Assembly: GCF_014201705.1 (NCBI RefSeq)
Contig: NZ_JACHFA010000002.1
Location: 158,579-222,578 of the forward strand
Direction: 5' to 3'
Length of the DNA stretch: 64,000 nucleotides
Origin: Borreliella spielmanii
GTDB lineage: Bacteria > Spirochaetota > Spirochaetia > Borreliales > Borreliaceae
Both the position numbers and the translations under genes were made by a program. This document shows, piece after piece, positions 8,672 to 17,039 of the stretch. The notes beneath the pieces were generated by a model. That model was given only the letters and a program-made list of their open reading frames with translations. It had not been told where the DNA came from and did not search any database. Each line of letters starts with the position of its first letter. Within the stretch, counting starts at the first letter, position 1.

Positions 8672-11019
8672 AAGATTTTTATCAATATTTTCAATTTTTG
8701 TTTTTTTTTATGCTTTCAGTTATTTCTTTTTCTCTTTTTGTAGCATTGACCCCTTTGAGTAATATATTTATATTTTTTGTTTTCAATTTATTAGGACAAA
8801 TACTGCTTAATGTTTTTTCATTCTTGTCATTTTATTTAATAATTTATCCAATTGTTAATTGGTACGCTTATAAAAAACATTTATTTACTAAACGATTTAT
8901 ATTTAATTGGAATTATACTGTAATATTATTTTTTACTTTGTTATTTTTAATAAAAATTAATTCTAATGTTGAAAAATCTTATCTTATTAATGTATTTGTT
9001 ATTAATTTTGGTATAATATTGGGGAATTTTTTTATTTTTATTCTTTTAATTTTAGAATTTGTTGTTTGGATTTACTTAAATTATGTCTTTTTCAAAGATG
9101 TTAATTTTATTTTAGATGTTTTTAAATTTTTAGCGTTTAAGATTAAAATTTTATTTGAAAATATAATAAGTTATTTTCCCTTTTCAAATTCATTAGATGT
9201 AAAAAAAGATATTAAAGTTTATGGAGATTTTGTAGAGAATTTAGAAGATTCTCAAGTTTTTGATGAGAAAAAAAATATCATTAATGATGAGGAATATCAA
9301 GCTTTATGGTCATTTAGTGCTTTTTTAAGAAACAATAAAAAACCTTCCAATGTTAATTTAGCCAAAACTGTTTTTGAAGACTCATGTTCTAGAGAAGAAG
9401 TCTCCTTAAATAAGGAGACTTCAAATGATAATGCTTTAAATACAGACGAAGTTAATGAATCTTGTGATTATAAATATTTGGACAATCTTGAAGATAATAA
9501 ATTAATTATTAGTGGAAAGGTTAAGGCTGGTGAGATAAGAACTAAAGGCATAATGAGTCAAGCTACTATTTCTAATGTTTATAACGAGAATGTAGTTTTG
9601 AATAAAAAAAGTGATTCTTATTGTATTGATATTTTAGTTTTTGACCAGAAAGAGGTTAAAAATGATGTAGAGGATATTGAATATGAGAAAGAAATTCAAA
9701 AGCAATCAATTATTCTTCAGGAGACATTAAAAGAGTTTAATATTAATGCTAAATTAATTGATATTATTAAAGGACCTGTTGTGACTATGTATGCTGTTCG
9801 TCCGGATAAGGGAATTAAGCTTTCTAAGATTACTTCTATTTCTGATAATATTGCTTTAAGACTTGCAGCTATTAGGGTTAGAATTATTGCTCCAATTCCT
9901 GGTAGAGAAGCTGTAGGAATTGAAATTCCTAATAAAAGACGGGAGTTTATTTTAATTTCAGAGATAATAGATAGCAAGGAATTCAGAGGTGATTTTAGAA
10001 TTCCTTTTGCTCTTGGAAAGGAGATTAGTGGCGAAAATATTGTTTTTGACCTTGTTAATTCTCCACATTTATTAATAGCTGGTGCAACTGGGGCGGGTAA
10101 GTCTGTTTGTGTGAATTCTTTAATTGCTTCAATTATTTTTTCAAAATCTCCAGATGAAGTGAAATTAATTATGATAGATCCCAAAATAGTTGAGCTTAAA
10201 CTTTTTAATGATATTCCCCATTTATTAACTCCAGTTATTACGGATGTAAAGAGAGCTTTAGAAGCTCTTAGATGGTGCCTTGATGAAATGGAGAGAAGGT
10301 ATGTGCTTCTTGATAATTTATTGGTAAGAGATATTTCTTCTTATAATAAAAAAATAAAGGATGAGAATTTAAATCTAGTAATCTTGCCATATCTTGTAAT
10401 AATTATTGATGAATTTGCAGATCTTATTCTTTCTGCAAGAAAAGATTTGGAAAATCTAATTTCTAGACTTGCTGCAATGGCTAGAGCTGTGGGAATTCAT
10501 TTGGTTCTTGCAACCCAAAGACCTTCGGTTGATGTTATTACAGGAGTAATAAAAGCCAATTTCCCCTCAAGGATTTCTTTTATGGTTGCTAGCTCTATGG
10601 ATTCAAGAATAATTCTTGGATCTTCTGGTGCTGAAAAGCTTTTGGGAAAAGGGGATATGCTTTATATTAGCTCTTTAAATCCTTTCCCGCAAAGAATTCA
10701 GGGTGGATTTTTAAAGGAAAGAGAAGTTTATAGACTTGTTGAAGAGGTTAAAAAATTTGGTTTTCCAAATTATATTGATGATGAAATATTTATTGATAAT
10801 GTAAAAGAGCCAGATTTAGTTGCTCTTGGGCCTTCTGATGAGCCAATGTTTGATGAGGCTCTTGAGATTGTTAAAGCTACAAGAAAAGCATCAGCATCTT
10901 ATCTGCAAAGAAGGTTAAAGATAGGATACAATAGAGCAGCTCGAATTATTGAAATTATGGAAGATATGGGGTATGTAGGCCCTGTTAATGGATCAAAACC
11001 AAGAGAGGTATTAATTTAA
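8668..11019 (+). CDS. ftsK: DNA translocase FtsK/SpoIIIE
   Basis: A 783-residue chromosome-segregation ATPase acting at the division septum. The N-terminus has about four membrane helices (residues 8-160). A hydrophilic linker (about 165-350) leads to the RecA-like motor, with Walker [11 protein letters not shown] (about 471-480), Walker [11 protein letters not shown] (about 577) and [20 protein letters not shown]. The C-terminal gamma winged helix (about 720-783, [18 protein letters not shown]) would read polarity sequences. ATG overlaps the uppP stop. The linker contains an unusual perfect inverted repeat, listed separately. Confidence 0.96.
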   Translation: MKDFYQYFQFLFFFMLSVISFSLFVALTPLSNIFIFFVFNLLGQILLNVFSFLSFYLIIYPIVNWYAYKKHLFTKRFIFNWNYTVILFFTLLFLIKINSNVEKSYLINVFVINFGIILGNFFIFILLILEFVVWIYLNYVFFKDVNFILDVFKFLAFKIKILFENIISYFPFSNSLDVKKDIKVYGDFVENLEDSQVFDEKKNIINDEEYQALWSFSAFLRNNKKPSNVNLAKTVFEDSCSREEVSLNKETSNDNALNTDEVNESCDYKYLDNLEDNKLIISGKVKAGEIRTKGIMSQATISNVYNENVVLNKKSDSYCIDILVFDQKEVKNDVEDIEYEKEIQKQSIILQETLKEFNINAKLIDIIKGPVVTMYAVRPDKGIKLSKITSISDNIALRLAAIRVRIIAPIPGREAVGIEIPNKRREFILISEIIDSKEFRGDFRIPFALGKEISGENIVFDLVNSPHLLIAGATGAGKSVCVNSLIASIIFSKSPDEVKLIMIDPKIVELKLFNDIPHLLTPVITDVKRALEALRWCLDEMERRYVLLDNLLVRDISSYNKKIKDENLNLVILPYLVIIIDEFADLILSARKDLENLISRLAAMARAVGIHLVLATQRPSVDVITGVIKANFPSRISFMVASSMDSRIILGSSGAEKLLGKGDMLYISSLNPFPQRIQGGFLKEREVYRLVEEVKKFGFPNYIDDEIFIDNVKEPDLVALGPSDEPMFDEALEIVKATRKASASYLQRRLKIGYNRAARIIEIMEDMGYVGPVNGSKPREVLI
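9397..9422. repeat. 12-bp perfect inverted repeat inside ftsK
   Basis: GAAGTCTCCTTA (9397-9408) and TAAGGAGACTTC (9411-9422) are exact complements with a 2-bp spacer. The repeat lies in the region coding for the disordered linker between the membrane part and the motor of FtsK. In mRNA it would form a stable hairpin that buries an AAGGAG sequence. Confidence 0.75.
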
Positions 11020-11023
11020 AATA

Positions 11024-11049
11024 AAGAGACATCCATTTGAACATCTCTT
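11024..11049 (-). terminator. weak possible terminator after rpsU
   Basis: AAGAGA (11024-11029) and TCTCTT (11044-11049) can pair with a 14-nt loop. On the minus strand the hairpin is followed by TTTATTTT. The stem has only 6 bp, so this is a weak call. It sits between the convergent ftsK and rpsU ends. Confidence 0.3.
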
Positions 11050-11054
11050 GATAT

Positions 11055-11264
11055 CTATCTATTAGTTTTTTGTTTTAGTTTTCTTACTTTTTTTGCTTGT
11101 TTTCGTTTAAAAGCTTTTTCCTTTTTCACGCGGATTGTGGATGGCTTCTCATAGTATTCTCTTCTTTTCCATTCGCGAATAATTGCTTCTTTTTCAATCA
11201 TTCTTTTAAAACGTTTTAATGCTTTTTCAAGATTTTCATTTTTATCCACAGTGACTGTTACCAA
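11055..11264 (-). CDS. rpsU: ribosomal protein bS21
   Basis: A 69-residue, very basic 30S protein that contacts the platform near the anti-SD end of 16S rRNA. The family pattern is present: [19 protein letters not shown], then REYYEKPS and a Lys/Arg-rich tail. The start is TTG (11262-11264). It is preceded at 7-nt spacing by an exceptionally complete Shine-Dalgarno (minus strand, 11268-11279). The gene follows the M23 peptidase gene by 14 bp and is the last gene of recJ-M23-rpsU. Confidence 0.95.
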
Positions 11265-11267
11265 AAA

Positions 11268-11279
11268 ATCACCTCCTTT
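11268..11279 (-). promoter_or_regulatory. extended 12-nt Shine-Dalgarno of rpsU
   Basis: The minus strand reads AAAGGAGGTGAT, complementary over 12 nt to the usual bacterial 16S rRNA 3' end (AUCACCUCCUUU). Its end reaches the stop codon of the upstream gene. Other SDs in this window are typically 4-6 nt. The spacing to TTG is normal. Confidence 0.85.
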
Positions 11280-12223
11280 TACTCTATTCTTTTAATATTA
11301 TTTATTATTTTATTTTTGTCAATAAGCATGCCATTTAAAAGGAAATCTGGGTTTATTGCTATACCATTAATTCTTACTTCGAAGTGTAAATGAGGACCCG
11401 TTGAGAGGCCTGTGTTTCCAGTGTGTCCAATATATTCGCCGGCACTAACTACTTTATTTTCACTTGTTCCTAATTTTGAGAGGTGAAGGTAAATTGTAAA
11501 TATACCCGGTAAATGTTGTATTATAAGGGTATTGCCTGTTAGCTCTCTGTTTTTTGCAAATACAACTTTTCCCTTGCCAGCAGCAAAAATCGGGGTATTT
11601 TCTCTTTTAAATGGTGCATAATCAATTCCATTGTGCATTGTATAATTTGAAATTTTTTTGGCACCTTGCATGTAAAGCCTTAAATCTCCGTATTGGCTTG
11701 TTACTGTGTATTGATCTTTTATTGGTTTAACTAAAGCATCGTAGTGGTATATTGTTGTGTCTCCAATATTACCAATAATGTTCCATAAAACCAAAGCTTG
11801 TTCTTTTTGTTTTATTGATTTTTTTTGGGTAATAAGTTTAGCTTTTTCTTTATTAAAACTGATTTTTGTTCTTTTGAAGTTAAATTTTTTTATTTCTATT
11901 TCCTTGATATAGCTTTTATTTTTGAATTCTATTTGAATTTTCCTTTTTCCCTCTTTTATCATTGGTGTAATTCCTATAAATGCTATGTAGTAATTTTTAT
12001 TTCCTACTGTAAATTTGAATGGAGAGGAACTTATGATTGGATTTTTATTTATACTTAAAAGTGATAACTTTTTAAAGTTATCATTACTTGCAAAGTATAT
12101 GTAATCTCCTTGAAATGCCTCTTTTTTATATTGGACTTTAGGAATAGTATTTGTTATTTCTGAATTTATATTTTCTATTCCTAGAATACATAATATAAGT
12201 AAGGTTTTTTGTATTTTATACAT
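11279..12223 (-). CDS. exported M23 metallopeptidase (BB0255-like)
   Basis: A 314-residue protein with an N-terminal signal sequence ([20 protein letters not shown]). A beta-rich middle domain follows, then a C-terminal M23 (LytM-type) domain. The zinc ligands are intact: HNGIDYAP (His about 196) and GPHLHFEV (about 275-280), with [13 protein letters not shown] between. It is expected to cleave peptidoglycan peptides in the periplasm. Its start overlaps the recJ end by 8 bp, and rpsU begins 14 bp after its stop. It lacks the LysM modules of the BB0262-like protein and the membrane helix plus coiled coil of the BB0246-like protein, so the three M23 enzymes differ in targeting. Confidence 0.92.
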   Translation of the reverse strand: MYKIQKTLLILCILGIENINSEITNTIPKVQYKKEAFQGDYIYFASNDNFKKLSLLSINKNPIISSSPFKFTVGNKNYYIAFIGITPMIKEGKRKIQIEFKNKSYIKEIEIKKFNFKRTKISFNKEKAKLITQKKSIKQKEQALVLWNIIGNIGDTTIYHYDALVKPIKDQYTVTSQYGDLRLYMQGAKKISNYTMHNGIDYAPFKRENTPIFAAGKGKVVFAKNRELTGNTLIIQHLPGIFTIYLHLSKLGTSENKVVSAGEYIGHTGNTGLSTGPHLHFEVRINGIAINPDFLLNGMLIDKNKIINNIKRIE

Positions 12224-14342
12224 TGGTTTGAGCGCTCTTTTTTATGTCTATAATTTTCAAAATTTTTTCTCTTGGGCAGTAAAAATCTTCATTAACTGTA
12301 AAAATGATGTCTAAATATTGATCTTCTTTTATATTTAATTCTTCTATTTTTTTTGTTCCGTTAAAAAAAATAGCTTTATAATAATCGTTTTGTGATTTAA
12401 TGCGCATATTTATGTGTTTTGAGCTATGATTTTTGTCAATTATTTTGAGTTCTTGAAGGAAAACATTTTCCATCATTAATACTAGCTCTTTAAATTCGTA
12501 ACCATAAGGTTCAAATATTTCTATTGTTTTAAAAAGAGAATCTTTTGTTAAATCTTTTGGAATAATAGCATCTATTAATATTGATTCGTTTTCATTAGTG
12601 GTTTCATATTCAACTTTTGTAGTTGCATATTCTAATTCTTTAATAAAGTCTTCGAGTAAATTTTCATGCAGTGTAAATCCAGCAGCAGCTTTATGTCCTC
12701 CCGAATTTATTACTAAATGAGAAGGTACTATCGATATTAGTGTTTTTGAATTAATTTTATTGTTTGATCTAATTGATCCTTTAATAATATTACCTTGTTT
12801 TGTTAAAAAAATGGCAACTTTTTGGTAGTAAACAGAAAGTCTAGTTGCAATTCTAGAACTTATTCCTTTTGGGGTATTTTTATCGTAGCAAACTATAAAT
12901 TTATCGTTTTTAAAAATAGTATTTTTATTATGCGAATTCCAAGCTTTTTCTTCTTTATATTTTCTCAGTTCGTTGATTTCTTTTATTTCTTTAAATTTAT
13001 TTTCTATTTGATTAATATCACTAGTTAGTAAAAAATTTATTGCAATATTTGCTTTTTCAAGTCTTCCTGTTGAGTTTAGTATTGGTGCAATTTTATATGC
13101 GATATCTATTGAAGTTATATTTGGTTTTGTTAATATACCCGCATCTTTTAACAGGTAATTTATAGACATTCTTTCTCTTAATGCAATTTCTTTAAGTCCT
13201 ACTTTTAGAATTATTCTGTTTTCATTAATAATGGGCATATTGTCTGCTATTGTTCCTATTGCAACAAAATTAAGTCTTTTTAGACATTTTTGGAGCAAAT
13301 TTTTGTTAGTTTCAAAAATTATGTTGTAAAATATGTAGTAAAGTTTGTCTTTAATCTCAACTTCTTTATATTTAAAATATTTAGTTGCTTGGATTAAGTC
13401 TTTTAATGTTTTTTTTCTGAAATTTGGATATTTTTTTGTAAAATTTTCACTAATATCAATTGTGTTTATATTTATGTTTCTTGCGAAGTGTTTATTTAAT
13501 AATTGGTTTTGATCTTCTTTGTTAAAGATTATTATATATTTGTTTTGTACAAATTTTTCTAGTTTGTTTAAGTTAGTTAAAGGGTCATTCTTATAATATA
13601 ATCTTAGATATTGTTCTAAAACATAGTTGTTTATTTCTATTGCATGAAGAATAATTTCATTTTTTGTTTTTTCTAAAAATAAAAATACAAGGTTTTTAGA
13701 ATAAAGATCTGTAAAGGACATGCTAAGAGCAAGACAGGTTTTAAAACTTACACAACATCCTGCTATTTCTTTGAATGGATATTTGTCATCTTTTAGATGA
13801 GGATTTATAACTATGCTTTCAGTTTTAAAATCTTCGCCTGGAAGATGGTGGTCTGTGATTATTATTTCTATTCCTTTTGAATTTGCATAATTTATTTCTT
13901 CAATACTAGAGATGCCATTATCAACAGTTATTATTAAAGAGATTTTTTTTTCTAAAGCCATGTTGATTAATTCGGTTGAAAGCCCATAAAATTCCCCATT
14001 TGAAGGTATTTTATAACTCACATTAAGTCCGAAATCTTTAAGAGTTTCATACATTATTATTGTTGCTGTGATTCCATCAGCATCTTTATCTCCAAAGATT
14101 AATATGTTTTCATTTTCTTTGATTGCTTTATTAATTCTGTTTATAAATTTATTTATATTTTTTAATAAAAATGGATTGTGTAGTAAATTTACGCTGTCTT
14201 CAAGGAAAAACATAAAATCTTCTTCTTTGATTTCTCTTTTTAAAAGTAAAGTTGCTTCAAAAGGATTGATATTGTATTGCTTAACAATGCGATTTAATTC
14301 ATGGGCTTGTATGTTAAGTTCTTTTTGTTTCCAAATTTTCAT
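12216..14342 (-). CDS. recJ: single-strand-specific 5'-3' exonuclease RecJ
   Basis: A 708-residue DHH-superfamily nuclease for recombination and repair. Motifs in order are FGDKDADGIT (about 83-92), ITVDNGISS, ITDHHLPG (the DHH triad, about 160) and STGRLEKANIA. GGHKAAAGFTL (about 545) is the DHHA1 motif. An OB-like C-terminal region follows. It is longer than E. coli RecJ (577 aa) because of an insertion between the DHH motif and the rest of the domain (about residues 215-340), which is Asn/Lys-rich. The ATG at 14342 is the first gene of the recJ-M23-rpsU unit. Confidence 0.93.
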   Translation of the reverse strand: MKIWKQKELNIQAHELNRIVKQYNINPFEATLLLKREIKEEDFMFFLEDSVNLLHNPFLLKNINKFINRINKAIKENENILIFGDKDADGITATIIMYETLKDFGLNVSYKIPSNGEFYGLSTELINMALEKKISLIITVDNGISSIEEINYANSKGIEIIITDHHLPGEDFKTESIVINPHLKDDKYPFKEIAGCCVSFKTCLALSMSFTDLYSKNLVFLFLEKTKNEIILHAIEINNYVLEQYLRLYYKNDPLTNLNKLEKFVQNKYIIIFNKEDQNQLLNKHFARNININTIDISENFTKKYPNFRKKTLKDLIQATKYFKYKEVEIKDKLYYIFYNIIFETNKNLLQKCLKRLNFVAIGTIADNMPIINENRIILKVGLKEIALRERMSINYLLKDAGILTKPNITSIDIAYKIAPILNSTGRLEKANIAINFLLTSDINQIENKFKEIKEINELRKYKEEKAWNSHNKNTIFKNDKFIVCYDKNTPKGISSRIATRLSVYYQKVAIFLTKQGNIIKGSIRSNNKINSKTLISIVPSHLVINSGGHKAAAGFTLHENLLEDFIKELEYATTKVEYETTNENESILIDAIIPKDLTKDSLFKTIEIFEPYGYEFKELVLMMENVFLQELKIIDKNHSSKHINMRIKSQNDYYKAIFFNGTKKIEELNIKEDQYLDIIFTVNEDFYCPREKILKIIDIKKSAQTNV

Positions 14343-14514
14343 CTATTTCTCTAAAATTTATTTTTTAATCGATTTTTCAAGGACTCTTCTTTATCAACTT
14401 CACCATAGATTAATTAATTTTAAGCAGTAGTCATTGTGCTTATTATTAAATGGTATAGCTTTAGCGGATTATAATTTTTACCAGAATATAAATCTATGGC
14501 CATAATTTTAACTG

Positions 14515-14572
14515 TGAAAATTCTCATTTTATTATTTTATAATAAAAGAAAATATTATTAAATGAATTTTCA
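14515..14572. promoter_or_regulatory. nested inverted repeats upstream of lon
   Basis: The outer arms are TGAAAATTC (14515-14523) and GAATTTTCA (14564-14572). Nested inside them is TTTTATTA (14527-14534) / TAATAAAA (14540-14547) with a 5-bp loop. The right outer arm covers the expected -35 position of the lon promoter. It could be an operator, but in AT-rich DNA chance is possible. The rest of the 276-bp gap between recJ and lon shows nothing else I can support. Confidence 0.4.
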
Positions 14573-14589
14573 TAAAATATTTGTTTTGT

Positions 14590-14595
14590 TATAAT
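14590..14595 (+). promoter_or_regulatory. putative -10 element of lon
   Basis: A perfect TATAAT lies 24 bp before the ATG. The matching -35 position (14567-14572, TTTTCA) is weak. AGGAG at 14602-14606 is the likely SD, 12 nt from the start. Confidence 0.45.
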
Positions 14596-14618
14596 TAGCT
14601 TAGGAGATTTCAAATTTT

Positions 14619-17039
14619 ATGGATGAATTTAAAAAAGCTAGGTTGGTAGATAAAAAGAAGGAAAAAACTGTAGCTGGAATTTTGCCTCATTCTAATAAAC
14701 CCGCAAGAGTACCTTTAATAGCGGTTCCTTCTCATCCAGTTTTCCCAGGGATGTTTATTCCAATTGTTATAATCTCTGACTCTGATATGAAAGCAATCGA
14801 TTATGCTATGAAAGGTAATGGAATCATTGCTTTGTTTGTTTTGAATGATAAATTTTTAGAAAAAAATAATAATAATGCCCAACAGAAATTAGTTATTGAT
14901 TATAGTAAAGATATTTATTCTGTTGGAGTTACTGGTAAGATAATAAAAAAAATTAATCTTCCAGATGGTGGTTATAATATATTCGTTTCAACTTTTGATA
15001 GGATTAAATTTATTAAAGTTGTTCTTAATGACAAGTTTCCCATAATTGAGATTGACTATTTAAAGCAAATTCCAGTTAGAAAAGATGATATTCAATCAAA
15101 GGCAGTTTACAGTAGTATTTTGCTTAGGACTAAAGAGATATTTTCACATAGAAAAATGCCGGAAGTTCAATTAAATATGGTTAATATTGAAGATAGGGGA
15201 AAATTATGTGATATTGTGGCCAGCACTATTTCATCTTCAAAAAATGATCATCAAATAGTTCTTGAAACTTTAAATGTAAAAGATAGGCTAAAAAAAGTTT
15301 TAGAGCTAATTTATGAGGAGCTTAATTTAATTGAAATTCAAAATAAAATTGCTAAAGGCATTCAAGAGAGATTAGAAAAACAACAAAAAGAGTTTTTTTT
15401 AAAAGAACAGCTTAAAGCTATTAAAGCTGAACTTGGCATAGGTGATAAAAAAAATAGTGATTTAGAAAAGCTTAAAACTAAGCTAAAGGCTTTAGAGTTA
15501 AAAGGAGAGTCTTTGGAGGTAGTTGAAAAAGAGTTGGAAAAATTTTCACTTCTTGAGACAAGCTCGGCTGAATATATTGTTATTAGAAATTATCTTGAAC
15601 TTGTTACTGAGCTTCCTTGGCGAGATTTGAAAATTAATTTTGATAAATTAGATTTGCAAAAATCTAAAAAAATTTTAGATAAAACTCATTATGGGATGAC
15701 GGAAGTTAAGAATAGAATTATTGAATATATTTCTGTTCTTAAATTAAGAAAGACCCAAAAGGGAGCTATTATTCTTTTGGTGGGACCTCCTGGTGTGGGA
15801 AAAACTTCTATTGGGGCGGCTATTGCAAAAGTTTTGCGCACCAAGTTTTTTAGATTTTCTGTTGGTGGAATGCGTGATGAAGCAGAGCTTAAGGGGCACA
15901 GAAGAACTTATGTTGGTGCTTTGCCTGGCAAAATTATTCAAGGCTTAAGAATTACTAAGACAAATTCTCCTGTTTTTTTAATTGATGAGGTGGATAAAAT
16001 TTCTGCTTCAAATTATGGGGATCCTTTTTCAGTTCTTCTTGAAGTTTTAGATCCCGAACAGAATGTTAAATTTAGAGATCATTATCTTGACCTTCCTTTT
16101 GATATTTCAAATATATTTTTTATTCTAACTGCTAATTCTGTTGAAACAATACCAAGACCTTTGTTAAATAGAATGGAGGTTATTGAAGTTTCTGGATATG
16201 TTGATAATGAAAAAATAGAGATTGCAAGAAAGTATTTAATCCCTAAAGTTTTAAGTGAAAATGGAGTTGATAAAGATTCTTTAAAATTTCAAAGTTCAGC
16301 TCTTGTTCAAATTGCTCAAGAGTATGCAAGAGATAATGGAGTGAGAAATTTTGAAAAATATTTAAACAAAATTGTGCGAAAGGTTGCTAGAAAGCTTATT
16401 GAAAATACCGAGGTTAAATCTTATCAAATTTCTAATGACAATCTAGAAGAATATGTTGGTGTACCTGTTTTTAGAAAAGAAAGTATGCTTAATGCTATGT
16501 ATTCGGGGATGGTAATGGGCCTTGCTTGGACAAATTATGGAGGTTCAACTTTAATGATTGAAACAGTAAAGACTGAGTCCAAGGTAGGTGGAATTAAATT
16601 AACAGGCAGACTTGGAGATGTTATGAAGGAATCTGCTAATATTGCCTATACTTATGTTAATAGCATTAAAGAGGATTTAAACATTAACAAATCCTTTTTT
16701 GAAAAAAATATTATTCATTTGCATATTCCAGAAGGAGCTACCCCAAAAGATGGACCTTCTGCAGGAATTACAATAGCTAGTGCTTTTATCTCCCTTGCTC
16801 TTAATAAGGTTGTTAGGCCCCATTTGGCTATGACAGGGGAGCTTTCTCTTACTGGGAATGTAATGATGATAGGGGGTCTTAGAGAAAAAATAATTGCAGC
16901 AAAGCGTAGTGGGGTGGAGCATATTATTGTTCCTAGGGCAAATAAAGTTGATTTAGAAGAGATTCCTATTAACATTAAAAGCGGCATTAATTTTTATCTT
17001 GTAGATAATATGCTTGAGGTCATTAAATTATTGTTTTGA
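14619..17039 (+). CDS. lon: ATP-dependent protease Lon
   Basis: An 806-residue cytoplasmic AAA+ protease degrading misfolded and regulatory proteins. An N-terminal substrate-recognition domain with coiled coil leads to Walker A GPPGVGKTS (about 388) and Walker B VFLIDEVDK (about 452). The Ser-Lys catalytic dyad is Ser714 (in PKDGPSAG) and Lys757 (in GGLREKII), 43 residues apart as in E. coli Lon. The length is normal. From memory, Borrelia has two Lon enzymes; this position corresponds to Lon-1. The 3' end overlaps the convergent exporter gene by 12 bp. Confidence 0.97.
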   Translation: MDEFKKARLVDKKKEKTVAGILPHSNKPARVPLIAVPSHPVFPGMFIPIVIISDSDMKAIDYAMKGNGIIALFVLNDKFLEKNNNNAQQKLVIDYSKDIYSVGVTGKIIKKINLPDGGYNIFVSTFDRIKFIKVVLNDKFPIIEIDYLKQIPVRKDDIQSKAVYSSILLRTKEIFSHRKMPEVQLNMVNIEDRGKLCDIVASTISSSKNDHQIVLETLNVKDRLKKVLELIYEELNLIEIQNKIAKGIQERLEKQQKEFFLKEQLKAIKAELGIGDKKNSDLEKLKTKLKALELKGESLEVVEKELEKFSLLETSSAEYIVIRNYLELVTELPWRDLKINFDKLDLQKSKKILDKTHYGMTEVKNRIIEYISVLKLRKTQKGAIILLVGPPGVGKTSIGAAIAKVLRTKFFRFSVGGMRDEAELKGHRRTYVGALPGKIIQGLRITKTNSPVFLIDEVDKISASNYGDPFSVLLEVLDPEQNVKFRDHYLDLPFDISNIFFILTANSVETIPRPLLNRMEVIEVSGYVDNEKIEIARKYLIPKVLSENGVDKDSLKFQSSALVQIAQEYARDNGVRNFEKYLNKIVRKVARKLIENTEVKSYQISNDNLEEYVGVPVFRKESMLNAMYSGMVMGLAWTNYGGSTLMIETVKTESKVGGIKLTGRLGDVMKESANIAYTYVNSIKEDLNINKSFFEKNIIHLHIPEGATPKDGPSAGITIASAFISLALNKVVRPHLAMTGELSLTGNVMMIGGLREKIIAAKRSGVEHIIVPRANKVDLEEIPINIKSGINFYLVDNMLEVIKLLF

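Noticed and set aside
9717..10184. 155-codon minus-strand frame inside ftsK
   Set aside because: It is antisense to the conserved FtsK motor; the sense frame has the Walker motifs, so this is a shadow.
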